The notes below the pieces were generated by a model that did no database searches, was not told the origin of the DNA, and saw only the letters and a list, made by a program, of their open reading frames with translations. A DNA stretch of 38,728 nucleotides from NCBI GenBank assembly GCA_021200215.1, contig JAJQGV010000029.1:1-38728 (forward strand). The letters run 5' to 3'. Positions 26,726-35,776 of the stretch are shown here, one piece after another (the first letter of the stretch is position 1; every line of letters begins with the position of its first letter). A program made the translations under genes and the position numbers. The DNA is from Ruminococcus sp. (GTDB taxonomy: Bacteria > Bacillota > Clostridia > Oscillospirales > Ruminococcaceae).

Positions 26726-26797
26726 TGACCCGTACGGGAATTGAACCCATGATTACGCCGTGAAAGGGCGTCGTCTTAACCTCTTGACCAACGGGCC
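26726..26797 (-). tRNA. tRNA-Glu(UUC), second copy
   Basis: GGCCCGTTGGTCAAGAGGTTAAGACGACGCCCTTTCACGGCGT...GGTTCAATTCCCGTACGGGTCA; anticodon TTC. Confidence 0.92.
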
Positions 26798-26802
26798 TTA
26801 TA

Positions 26803-26876
26803 TAGCGATGGTGAGATTCGAACTCACGACCAATCGGGTATGAACCGAGTACTCTAGCCAACTGAGCTACATCGCC
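26803..26876 (-). tRNA. tRNA-Met(CAU), elongator-like
   Basis: GGCGATGTAGCTCAGTTGGCTAGAGTACTCGGTTCATACCCGATTGGTCGTGAGTTCGAATCTCACCATCGCTA. Confidence 0.92.
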
Positions 26877-26965
26877 ATGTATAACATTGCATAGAATCTT
26901 TAGATTCATTCTTGCGACTATATTAGTATACTACAAAGATGTTAAAAAGTCAAGCATTTTTTCAA

Positions 26966-27006
26966 TAAAAATCAAGTTTGTTAAATATGCACAAACTTGA
27001 TTTTTA
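26966..27006. terminator. Bidirectional terminator-like hairpin
   Basis: ATCAAGTTTG...CAAACTTGAT with flanking A/T runs. Confidence 0.75.
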
Positions 27007-27033
27007 TATTAACGAATTATTAGTACAACATTA

Positions 27034-27495
27034 CTAACTTTTCTTTTTAGCTACAATAAAGACATTTTCCTCAATAATTTCATAGCTACTGTCTATATCA
27101 TCTATATTGTAAAATATTCTATATTGAGGCAAAGTAACGGTTGAGTATGAGAATTTGAAACCAATAGAAGAATAATCAAAGTCATAGATAATACCTTCAT
27201 AAGTACCACCAAGGGTCTGTTCAAAGATACTCTCTACGTCTACAATTTTATATCCAGAAACGCTACCATTTTTTAACTTGTCTAAGTTTGTATAGTTCAA
27301 AGTAATACTAGCATTAGCCAATTCAGCACTTAAAACGTTTTGAACAGTTTTAGCATCGGCAAGAGCTTGTTTTGCTTTAGCTTTCTGTATGTATCCCATC
27401 ATATTTGGAACTAAGATTGCTGCTAAAACACCTATTATAGCTATTACCACTATCAATTCAACTAAAGTAAAACCTTTTAATGTATTTTTTTTCAT
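27034..27495 (-). CDS. Type IV pilin-like / pseudopilin protein
   Basis: KGFTLVELIVVIAIIGVLAAILVPNMMGYIQKAK prepilin cleavage motif. Confidence 0.92.
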   Translation of the reverse strand: MKKNTLKGFTLVELIVVIAIIGVLAAILVPNMMGYIQKAKAKQALADAKTVQNVLSAELANASITLNYTNLDKLKNGSVSGYKIVDVESIFEQTLGGTYEGIIYDFDYSSIGFKFSYSTVTLPQYRIFYNIDDIDSSYEIIEENVFIVAKKKS

Positions 27496-27699
27496 AGAAA
27501 AAACCTCCCCTTAAATGTTTAAAACTATGAAATATGTTCATCTTTCTAAGGTTATTTTATCATTGAAACTTGTAAAAGTCAATATGGAATTATATTTTCT
27601 ATCCTTTAGATAATAAGTAATAATTTTCTTGGTGTAAAGTGTACAAAATGTGAAATATAATATTAGGAAGGCTTTAAGAGTTAAAGTATTCCACTATAT

Positions 27700-28137
27700 C
27701 TAACGTTTCTTTTTGTGGTAAGATGCAAAGTCAAACCTAATCTGTTCGGTGATAAACGTTAATATCTCTGTAGTGTAGTCCATAATTTCGGTTACAGTTT
27801 TGGTATCTATATCGAGCTGGATATCTGCAGGGTAACGAGTTTCTATGTAGTATCTGTTTAGTAGGGTACACTTTTCTAACCATTGTGAGAAGTGTTCATC
27901 GCATACCATAGCTTGTTTGCACAACCAAGTTAGATTGTGACCATCATATAGTTTATGTTTCTTAAATAGTAGATATCCTTTTAAAGACTTTTCGATGCAC
28001 TGTTGACAATGAAACGCTACATTATTATAGCAACGTACATCTTCTAATAGGTTTTTAGCAGACATATAGTCTAAATTGGAATAGAATAGCCAATCGAAGT
28101 AGCGTCTGCTATCGCCATCACGATAACCTCTCCCCAT
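27700..28137 (-). CDS. HEPN domain protein
   Basis: YFDWLFYSNLDYMSAKNLLEDVRCYNNVAFHCQQCIEKSLKGYLLFKKHKLYDGHNLTWLC. Confidence 0.88.
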   Translation of the reverse strand: MGRGYRDGDSRRYFDWLFYSNLDYMSAKNLLEDVRCYNNVAFHCQQCIEKSLKGYLLFKKHKLYDGHNLTWLCKQAMVCDEHFSQWLEKCTLLNRYYIETRYPADIQLDIDTKTVTEIMDYTTEILTFITEQIRFDFASYHKKKR

Positions 28138-28435
28138 AGAGCCACACCCCCTGTGAATATATTTTGTATGCGAACGTAGTAGTATCTTCTTTAAGATATA
28201 GCCATTCCGATGCCCTATAGATTACTATATCGTATGGAATTTCACTATCCACATCGATATATATCTTACATTCAAGTTCCGATATGCTAGAGATATCATC
28301 ACTAACTATAAGGGCAATTTTAAAAGATATTAACTCATTTAGATTGTTTATCTTTTTACTGGTTAGTACTATACTTTTAGGTTCATACTTAGCACCAATG
28401 GTATCTGCTATCATTTGAATCTCTTTTTCTACCAT
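28118..28435 (-). CDS. MNT-like nucleotidyltransferase-fold protein, degenerate active site
   Basis: Overlaps HEPN start by 20 nt; PYDIVIYRASEWLYLKEDTTTFAYKIYSQGVWLYG matches MNT C-terminal half, but no GSxxxG or DxD. Confidence 0.65.
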   Translation of the reverse strand: MVEKEIQMIADTIGAKYEPKSIVLTSKKINNLNELISFKIALIVSDDISSISELECKIYIDVDSEIPYDIVIYRASEWLYLKEDTTTFAYKIYSQGVWLYGERLS

Positions 28436-28728
28436 AACATAAGACTCCTTTCAGATTTATAATTGAGTAACGTCACAATCTATTATATATATTATTATAT
28501 ATCAAAATCCTTTTAATTTCAATACAATATCTATTATTATATATAATTATTTCTATTATGGTTCTAAAGATATCACAATGAGAGAAGTACCATACTATAT
28601 GTTTATAAATATGCATTTTAGAATGGATTATATGTATAAAATTAGGTTAAATATACCCAAAAATGAATAATAATTCAGTGCAATATTAACAATAAATTTT
28701 GAAATCGGCTGAAAAGGTTTAAAATATC

Positions 28729-28757
28729 TTGACGTTTTAATATTTACGGTGTATAAT
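28729..28757 (+). promoter_or_regulatory. Sigma-A promoter of argG
   Basis: TTGACG, 17-nt spacer, TATAAT. Confidence 0.75.
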
Positions 28758-28818
28758 TTAAATTAATCCGTAAAGTTCGGAAAAACATTAAAGATTATTT
28801 TTTTAAGGAGATTTTCAT

Positions 28819-30048
28819 ATGGCTAAAGAAATTAAAAAAGTAGTACTTGCATACTCTGGTGGTCTTGATACTTCTATAATCATTCCATGGCTAAAAGAGA
28901 ACTACAATAATTGTGAGGTTGTTGCAGTATCTGGTAATGTAGGTCAAGGTACTGAGTTAGATGGCTTAGAGGAAAAGGCTATCAAGACTGGAGCATCTAA
29001 ACTATATATTGAGGATTTAACCGATACTTTTATTAACGATTTTGTCTTTCCAACCGTTCAAGCTGGTGCTATTTATGAAAATAGATATATGTTAGGTACA
29101 TCTTTTGCTAGACCTATCATAGCTAAGAGAATAGCTGAAATTGCTATTGCTGAGGGTGCTGATGCTATCTGTCATGGTTGTACTGGTAAGGGTAATGACC
29201 AAGTTAGATTTGAGTTAGCTATCAAGGCTTTTGCTCCTGATATGCAGATTATCGCTCCTTGGAGAGTTTGGGACTTAAAGTCAAGAGATGAAGAGATAGA
29301 CTATGCAGAAGCACACAATATCCCTCTAAAGATTAACAGAGAAACTAACTACTCTAAAGACAAGAACCTATGGCACTTATCACATGAGGGCTTAGACCTT
29401 GAAGACCCTGCTAATGAACCTCAATACGAAAAAGAAGGTTTCTTAGAGATGGGTGTATCACCAATTCAAGCTCCAGACAAGCCAACCTATGTAACTATCC
29501 ACTTTGAAAAAGGTGTTCCTACTGCTATTGATGGCGTTCAAATGGGCGGTGTAGACATAGTTAAGACTTTAAATAAACTTGGTGGCGAAAATGGTATAGG
29601 TTTGGCTGATTTAGTTGAAAACCGTCTAGTAGGTATGAAATCTAGGGGTGTATATGAAACTCCAGGTGGTGCAATACTATATCATGCACACGAGGTTTTA
29701 GAAACTATTACTATTGATAAGGAAACCGCTAGAATGAAACAGTATATTGGAATTAAGTTTGCTGACATAGTTTACAACGGTCAATGGTATACTCCTTTAA
29801 GAGAGGCTTTATCTGCTTTTGTAACTGAAACTCAAAAGACCGTTACTGGCGATGTTAAACTTAAACTCTATAAGGGAAATATCATCAATGCAGGTGTTAC
29901 TTCTCCATACACTCTATATGATGAAGAAGTCGCTACTTTCGACGAAGACCACGTTTACAATCAAAAGGATAGTGCTGGATTTATTAATCTATTTGGTCTA
30001 CCTATTAAGGTTAAGGCTAAACTTGATGCTAAAAGGAACAATGGCTAA
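28819..30048 (+). CDS. argG: Argininosuccinate synthase
   Basis: [39 protein letters not shown]. Confidence 0.98.
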   Translation: MAKEIKKVVLAYSGGLDTSIIIPWLKENYNNCEVVAVSGNVGQGTELDGLEEKAIKTGASKLYIEDLTDTFINDFVFPTVQAGAIYENRYMLGTSFARPIIAKRIAEIAIAEGADAICHGCTGKGNDQVRFELAIKAFAPDMQIIAPWRVWDLKSRDEEIDYAEAHNIPLKINRETNYSKDKNLWHLSHEGLDLEDPANEPQYEKEGFLEMGVSPIQAPDKPTYVTIHFEKGVPTAIDGVQMGGVDIVKTLNKLGGENGIGLADLVENRLVGMKSRGVYETPGGAILYHAHEVLETITIDKETARMKQYIGIKFADIVYNGQWYTPLREALSAFVTETQKTVTGDVKLKLYKGNIINAGVTSPYTLYDEEVATFDEDHVYNQKDSAGFINLFGLPIKVKAKLDAKRNNG

Positions 30049-30068
30049 TAGTATTATTTAGAATATTT

Positions 30069-30136
30069 CCGCAGTTATGTAGGAGAAGTTTTCTTAATAT
30101 TTTTTAGGTTTACTTCTCTCTATACTGCGGTTTTTT
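30069..30136 (+). terminator. Intrinsic terminator after argG
   Basis: CCGCAGT...GGAGAAG...CTTCTCTC...ACTGCGGTTTTTT. Confidence 0.85.
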
Positions 30137-30220
30137 GATTATATCAAATCTATTGCGTATGTAATAATACCATCTATTGCATACCTATACATAATTATTA
30201 AATAAAAGGAGTTGAACTTT

Positions 30221-30793
30221 ATGGAAAACTTTGAAAACGTTGAAAATAACAATCTACCAAAAGTTAAGTATGAACACTATTCAAGAGAACCTATATGTAT
30301 CACTGATGATGAATTCGCAGGTTCTGAGTTCATAAGGTGCGGTCTTGAAGGTTGTACGTTTAGTGAACTAAACCTATCTACTTCAATATTTCAAGATTCT
30401 AATATGGAAAAATGTGAATTCGCTAGGTTGAGCTTATCATCTGTAATATTTGAACAGTCTAACATGGAATGTACTGCTTTCTCTGCTGTAGACCTAAATT
30501 ACAGTACCTTCGATAATGTATATATGGACCATTCTACTATTACTAATGCAAGTTTTGCTAATGTCGTTTTAGAGTATGTAAACTTTGAAAGTGCTAACAT
30601 ATCGCAAGTTAATATGTCTAATACTAGTATGGACGATGTACATCTAACTGGTTCTACTTTCGATAAGTGCAATGTCGATAACGTTAAGTTTAAGGATTGT
30701 GACTTTAGCAATACCATTATTGAGTCTAGTAACATAGATGGTCTAGTTATTAATGGTGTGAACATTGCTGAATTACTTGCTAATTTAACATAA
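30221..30793 (+). CDS. Pentapeptide-repeat protein
   Basis: Repeated A(N/D)LXX-like pentads (FSELNLSTSIFQDSNMEKCEFARLSLSSVIFEQSNMECTAFS...). Confidence 0.8.
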   Translation: MENFENVENNNLPKVKYEHYSREPICITDDEFAGSEFIRCGLEGCTFSELNLSTSIFQDSNMEKCEFARLSLSSVIFEQSNMECTAFSAVDLNYSTFDNVYMDHSTITNASFANVVLEYVNFESANISQVNMSNTSMDDVHLTGSTFDKCNVDNVKFKDCDFSNTIIESSNIDGLVINGVNIAELLANLT

Positions 30794-30935
30794 ATTGTTA
30801 ATAATAAACTTAGCAATGGGCAATGAAAAGTCGGTATACCTTGATAACACTAGGTTAATTAATACATACTAAGTATGCATATCGCACTCTGTAAAATTAC
30901 CGAGCGTGATTTGAAACAAAAGCATAGTATACTAT

Positions 30936-30978
30936 ATTATGTTATAGAAGTGATGTTATATTACTTCTATAACATAAT
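30936..30978. repeat. Perfect 16-bp inverted repeat upstream of argH
   Basis: ATTATGTTATAGAAGT (30936-30951) / ACTTCTATAACATAAT (30963-30978), 11-nt loop. Confidence 0.9.
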
Positions 30979-31009
30979 AAATATATCAACTATATTTGGG
31001 GGTCTTATT

Positions 31010-32386
31010 ATGGCTAAAATGTGGGCAGGAAGATTTTCTAAAGAGGTTGACGAAAGCGTAAACGCTTTTAACTCTTCAATCTCTTTCGATGGCAGAATGT
31101 TCGCTCATGATATTAAGGGCAGTATTGCACACGCTACTATGTTAGGTGAGTGCGGTATTATTACTAAAGAGGATAGTTTACAGATTATAGATGGTTTAAA
31201 AGATATCCTTAAGGATATTCAAAACGGTACATTACAGTTAGATATGTCTGCGGAAGATATTCATATGTTTATTGAGGCTGAACTTACTAAGCGACTCGGT
31301 GACGTTGGTAAGCGTCTACACACTTCTAGGTCGAGAAATGACCAAGTTGCTTTAGATATTAGGCTCTACCTTAGAGATGAGATTACACAAATCTCTAAAC
31401 TTTTACAAGAGTTAGTATCTACACTTTGTGACATTGCAGAACAGCATATCGAAACCGTTATGCCTGGTTATACTCACTTACAAAGAGCTCAACCTATTAC
31501 CTTTGGACATCACTTAATGGCATATGCTCAAATGTTTTTAAGAGATATAGATAGGTTAAATGATACCTATAAGCGTATGAATTATTGTCCACTAGGCAGT
31601 GGTGCTTTAGCTGGTACTACTTACAATATAGATAGACAGATGACTTCTGACCTACTTGGCTTTACCGCACCTATGCAGAACAGTCTTGACGGTGTTTCTG
31701 ATAGAGATAGTTGCATTGAGTTAGCTAATACTATTGCTATGATTATGATGCACCTATCAAGAATATCTGAAGAGGTTATTATGTGGTGTTCTTGGGAGTT
31801 TAAGTTCGTGGAATTAGACGATGCTTACTCTACGGGTTCTTCTATTATGCCTCAGAAGAAGAATCCTGATATTACTGAACTCATTAGAGGTAAGGCTGGT
31901 AGAACTACGGGAAATTTAGTAACTTTGCTATCTATGATGAAAGGTCTTCCTTTGGCTTACAATAAGGATATGCAAGAGGATAAAGAGGCTATCTTTGATT
32001 CGGTTGACAATGTTAAACTATGTTTAAGTACATTTATTCCTATGTTAAAAACTATGAGAGTCATTAAGGAAAATATGAGAAAAGCATCTGCTAAGGGATT
32101 TATAAATGCTACCGATTGTGCAGACTATCTAGTTAAGAAAGGTTTGCCTTTCCGTGATGCTTACAAGATTACTGGTCGCTTAGTTGCTATATGCATTGAA
32201 AAGGATTTGACTCTTGAAACTCTACCTATTGAACAGTATAAAGAACTTTCGGAAACTTTCGACACCGACGTTTATAACGCTATTAGTTTGGATACTTGTA
32301 TTAACCAACGTACTTCTTTTGGTGGCCCTGCTCCTAGTGAAGTGAAACGTCAAATTGAGGTTACTCGTAACGCTTTGAAAGGATAG
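31010..32386 (+). CDS. argH: Argininosuccinate lyase
   Basis: MWAGRFSKEVDESVNAFNSSI, TSRSRNDQVALD, TGSSIMPQKKNPDITELIRGK. Confidence 0.98.
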   Translation: MAKMWAGRFSKEVDESVNAFNSSISFDGRMFAHDIKGSIAHATMLGECGIITKEDSLQIIDGLKDILKDIQNGTLQLDMSAEDIHMFIEAELTKRLGDVGKRLHTSRSRNDQVALDIRLYLRDEITQISKLLQELVSTLCDIAEQHIETVMPGYTHLQRAQPITFGHHLMAYAQMFLRDIDRLNDTYKRMNYCPLGSGALAGTTYNIDRQMTSDLLGFTAPMQNSLDGVSDRDSCIELANTIAMIMMHLSRISEEVIMWCSWEFKFVELDDAYSTGSSIMPQKKNPDITELIRGKAGRTTGNLVTLLSMMKGLPLAYNKDMQEDKEAIFDSVDNVKLCLSTFIPMLKTMRVIKENMRKASAKGFINATDCADYLVKKGLPFRDAYKITGRLVAICIEKDLTLETLPIEQYKELSETFDTDVYNAISLDTCINQRTSFGGPAPSEVKRQIEVTRNALKG

Positions 32387-32392
32387 TTTCTA

Positions 32393-32578
32393 TTGTTTAA
32401 TAAAAAGATTTTTTTTCGCTGTCTAATATGTTTTGTAGTTTGGCTTATAGGTCAGATTATAATCTTAAATATCTATTTGGAAAAACCTTACATAGTTTCT
32501 AGGGTTTGGGGTATTGTTTGCATATTAGCCATTGTGGTGATTAATGTAATAATCGGCTTTAAGAAAGATGATAGATAG
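32393..32578 (+). CDS. Small two-TM protein (TTG start)
   Basis: 61 aa hydrophobic ORF directly after argH. Confidence 0.5.
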   Translation: MFNKKIFFRCLICFVVWLIGQIIILNIYLEKPYIVSRVWGIVCILAIVVINVIIGFKKDDR

Positions 32579-32586
32579 TTCACTAT

Positions 32587-32637
32587 ATGACCATGCTATG
32601 TGAACGCTTTCTTTATTAAAACGTTCTATATGGTCAT
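32587..32637. repeat. Inverted repeat upstream of argC
   Basis: ATGACCAT (32587-32594) / ATGGTCAT (32630-32637) with inner GAACG/CGTTC pairing. Confidence 0.65.
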
Positions 32638-32675
32638 TTATATTTAGTTTATAGATTGGAGTGGTTTTATACTTT

Positions 32676-33626
32676 ATGGTTAAGGTTTATATAGACGGTC
32701 AAGAGGGTACTACTGGTTTGAAGATTATTGAAAGGTTTCAAAACCGTAAAGATATCCAACTTATTAAGATAGATGAGGATATGAGAAAAGACGCTAATGA
32801 AAGAAAACGCCTTATAAACTCCTCTGATTATACTTTTTTATGCCTACCAGATGTTGCATCTAGGGAAGCGGTATCCTTTATAGATGAGGATAATCATCAT
32901 ACTAGAATTATTGATGCTTCTACGGCTCACAGAACTAATCCCGATTGGGCTTATGGTTTCCCCGAACTTTCATTACAGTATCGTGAAAAGATTGCTAAGT
33001 CTAATAGAGTGGCAGTTCCTGGTTGTTATGCTAGTGGGTTTAATTCTATAGTATATCCATTGGTAGCTAATGGCTACCTTCCTAAAGACTATCCAGTGTT
33101 CGCTTACGCTACTAGTGGATACAGTGGTGCAGGTAAAAAAGCTATAGCAATATACGAAAGTGATAACAAGCCTAATGAGTATAACAGTCCTAGACAGTAT
33201 GCTTTGACTCAACAACATAAGCACCTTCCTGAGATGCAAAAGGTTTGTGGCTTGACGTATCAGCCTATGTTTAATCCTATTATTTGCGACTACTTTAGCG
33301 GTATGGTAGTATCTGTGCCTATTCAGACTAGAACCTTAGATAGAAAGGTTACTCCTCAAGAGATTTATGAGATGTATCTAAAACATTATGACGGTGCTAA
33401 CTTCGTTAAGGTAGAACCTCTAGGGGGTGTGGGCGTTCTTGCTGATGGTTTCCTTGCATCTAATACTCTTAGTGGTTACAATGGTATGCAAATCTTTGTA
33501 TTTGGCAACGATGAACAGATACTTCTATGTTCTCGTTTGGATAACTTAGGCAAGGGTGCATCTGGTGCGGCAGTTCAATGCCTTAACATTATGATGGGTA
33601 TTGATGAAACTACTGGTCTACTATAA
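32676..33626 (+). CDS. argC: N-acetyl-gamma-glutamyl-phosphate reductase (type 2)
   Basis: VYIDGQEGTTGLKI, AVPGCYASGFNSIVYPL, YGFPEL. Confidence 0.96.
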   Translation: MVKVYIDGQEGTTGLKIIERFQNRKDIQLIKIDEDMRKDANERKRLINSSDYTFLCLPDVASREAVSFIDEDNHHTRIIDASTAHRTNPDWAYGFPELSLQYREKIAKSNRVAVPGCYASGFNSIVYPLVANGYLPKDYPVFAYATSGYSGAGKKAIAIYESDNKPNEYNSPRQYALTQQHKHLPEMQKVCGLTYQPMFNPIICDYFSGMVVSVPIQTRTLDRKVTPQEIYEMYLKHYDGANFVKVEPLGGVGVLADGFLASNTLSGYNGMQIFVFGNDEQILLCSRLDNLGKGASGAAVQCLNIMMGIDETTGLL

Positions 33627-33652
33627 AAAATCATGCAAGGAATTGGTTTTAT

Positions 33653-34273
33653 ATGGATATGAAACTTTTAGAGGGTTTCAATGCTATTGATGGTGACCTT
33701 TGTACACCTCAAGGATTTATTTTAGATACCTTTGAATATCAGTTTAATGGCTTGGTTAATGATATATCTATTTTAGTTGCAGATAATCCTTGCATTGTGG
33801 CTTTTAAATGCTTTAGTAATACCGATAACAACGTTTATAACTTTAAACATCTACAAGATACTAGAGGAATCGCTCAAGCAGTCGTTATAGACGCACCAAA
33901 AAACTTTTGGGATTTCGCTCAAGATGTATCTCATCAATTGGGTTTGTACAATGAAAACTTTCTGTTAGCTTTTGGCTCGAATGGATTTATATCTAACCGT
34001 TCGGAGTTCGCTATTCAGTTGGATATATGCGGAGTAACTTGCTATTTTGGTATATCAAGGTTTAGTGACTGTGTTTATATAACTTCCGATGTTGCTATTA
34101 CCTATGATATGCTTAGCTTAGCATTGAATGATATAAACTACTCATTAATTGATAGCAGTATGGTTTGTATAGTTACTTCTGGACAGGCTGGAAATATGGC
34201 TATTACTAAAGATAATTATCTTTTTAACGTCTTTAAAGAGGCTCTACAGTGTATTATAGATAATCTTTATTGA
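33653..34273 (+). CDS. Shortened ArgJ-like protein lacking catalytic motif
   Basis: In the argJ slot between argC and argB; CTPQGF, ISILVADNPCIVAFKCFSNT, GIAQAVVIDAPKN, YITSDVAITYDMLSLALNDI parallel ArgJ segments; no ATML nucleophile motif; 207 aa. Confidence 0.6.
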   Translation: MDMKLLEGFNAIDGDLCTPQGFILDTFEYQFNGLVNDISILVADNPCIVAFKCFSNTDNNVYNFKHLQDTRGIAQAVVIDAPKNFWDFAQDVSHQLGLYNENFLLAFGSNGFISNRSEFAIQLDICGVTCYFGISRFSDCVYITSDVAITYDMLSLALNDINYSLIDSSMVCIVTSGQAGNMAITKDNYLFNVFKEALQCIIDNLY

Positions 34274-34306
34274 CTCATAATATATGTTTTCTAAGAGGTT
34301 TTGTTT

Positions 34307-35167
34307 ATGGAAAAGATTACTAATAATATTCGCTCTCAAGTGCTTATAGATGCACTTCCTTATATTCAAAAGTATAATAACAAGATTGTTGTTATTAAGT
34401 ATGGTGGAAACGCTATGACTAATGAAGAACTCAAACAAGCCGTTATGAGTGATATAGTCTTACTATCTTTGGTGGGTATTAAGGTGGTGTTAGTGCATGG
34501 CGGAGGCCCTGAGATTAATGATATGCTTAAAAGACTAAACATTGAAAGCAAGTTTATAAACGGTCTACGCTATACCGACAAGGATACTATAGATGTCGTG
34601 AAGATGGTTCTATCTGGTAAGGTGAATAAGGAACTCGTTTCACTACTACAACAGCACGATGGCAAGGCTATCGGTCTATGTGGTATAGATGGTAAGATGC
34701 TTTTAGCTGAAAAGATTCAGTCCGATGTTGATTTGGGTTTCGTTGGCAAGATTAAGAAGGTTAATACTAAACCTATCTTAGATGCCTTAAACAATGGGTA
34801 CGTTCCCGTAATTGCTACCGTTGGTGTCGGTGAAGATGGTCAAACCTATAACATTAATGCCGATACTGCATCTTCTAGGATAGCATCGGAGTTGGGTGCT
34901 GAAAATTTAATCTTGATGACCGATATAGTAGGTCTATTAAGAGATAAGGATAATCCTAGTACCTTGATAAACTCCGTAAACGTTTCAGAAGTTCCTTTTA
35001 TGAAACGTCAAGGTATTATATCTGGTGGCATGATTCCTAAGATAGATTGCTGTGTAGAGGCTGTTCGTCGTGGCGTTAAACGTACTTCTATTATAGATGG
35101 TAGAGTACCTCACTCTATACTTATAGAACTGCTCTCTAATGAGGGTATTGGTACTCAGTTTAAGTAA
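34307..35167 (+). CDS. argB: Acetylglutamate kinase
   Basis: VVIKYGGNAMTNEELKQAVMSDIVLLSLVGIKVVLVHGGGPEIND. Confidence 0.98.
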   Translation: MEKITNNIRSQVLIDALPYIQKYNNKIVVIKYGGNAMTNEELKQAVMSDIVLLSLVGIKVVLVHGGGPEINDMLKRLNIESKFINGLRYTDKDTIDVVKMVLSGKVNKELVSLLQQHDGKAIGLCGIDGKMLLAEKIQSDVDLGFVGKIKKVNTKPILDALNNGYVPVIATVGVGEDGQTYNINADTASSRIASELGAENLILMTDIVGLLRDKDNPSTLINSVNVSEVPFMKRQGIISGGMIPKIDCCVEAVRRGVKRTSIIDGRVPHSILIELLSNEGIGTQFK

Positions 35168-35171
35168 TATT

Positions 35172-35753
35172 ATGAGAAATAAGTTATTTCAAGTTACTAC
35201 TCAACCTACTTTGAAGATGTATAAAAAACTTAACAAGATGAACTCTCAGCGTTCTATTAGTTTAAGATTCTTTTTAGTACTATCTTGTATGTTGGGAGTG
35301 TTTGGTGTGTATTCTATAGTTAGATACATCTTAGATACTTCTGTAGGTGGATTGGGTAAGGGAATATTTGGCATATTGATAAATATAGCTTTCGTTGTGT
35401 TCTATCTAAAGGGTCACGAACTTTTGGCAGAGAAATCTATGCGTATGCAAGGTAAAGATGCCTATTTAGAGATATTCTCTACCTTCTACGATGACAGAGT
35501 AAACGTTAGAACCTCTAAAACTAAAGGTTCAATACCTTTAAAGTGCATAAATAGGTTGTATGAAGATAATCAATACTACTACCTATCTTATGATAATAAG
35601 AACGTTGCTAAAAGCTACATAGTAATCGATAAGGACGGTTTTACCTTGGGTGATTCTATGGCTTTTAAAGAGTTTATAAATAAGAAGATATCTTTAAATA
35701 GAGAAAATCGTAAAAAGATGAAGAAGTTAAACAGAATTGGTAGGAATAGTTAA
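35172..35753 (+). CDS. Two-TM protein, possibly YcxB-like C-terminal domain
   Basis: LRFFLVLSCMLGVFGVYSIVRYIL, then FYDDRVNVRTSKTKGSIPLKCINRLYEDNQYYYLSYDNKNVAKSYIVIDKDGF. Confidence 0.55.
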   Translation: MRNKLFQVTTQPTLKMYKKLNKMNSQRSISLRFFLVLSCMLGVFGVYSIVRYILDTSVGGLGKGIFGILINIAFVVFYLKGHELLAEKSMRMQGKDAYLEIFSTFYDDRVNVRTSKTKGSIPLKCINRLYEDNQYYYLSYDNKNVAKSYIVIDKDGFTLGDSMAFKEFINKKISLNRENRKKMKKLNRIGRNS

Positions 35754-35776
35754 TTAAATTGTGGAGGGATTTTATT

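Noticed and set aside
26709-26909. Minus-strand 66-aa ORF
   Set aside because: Lies over tRNA-Glu and tRNA-Met genes; spurious.
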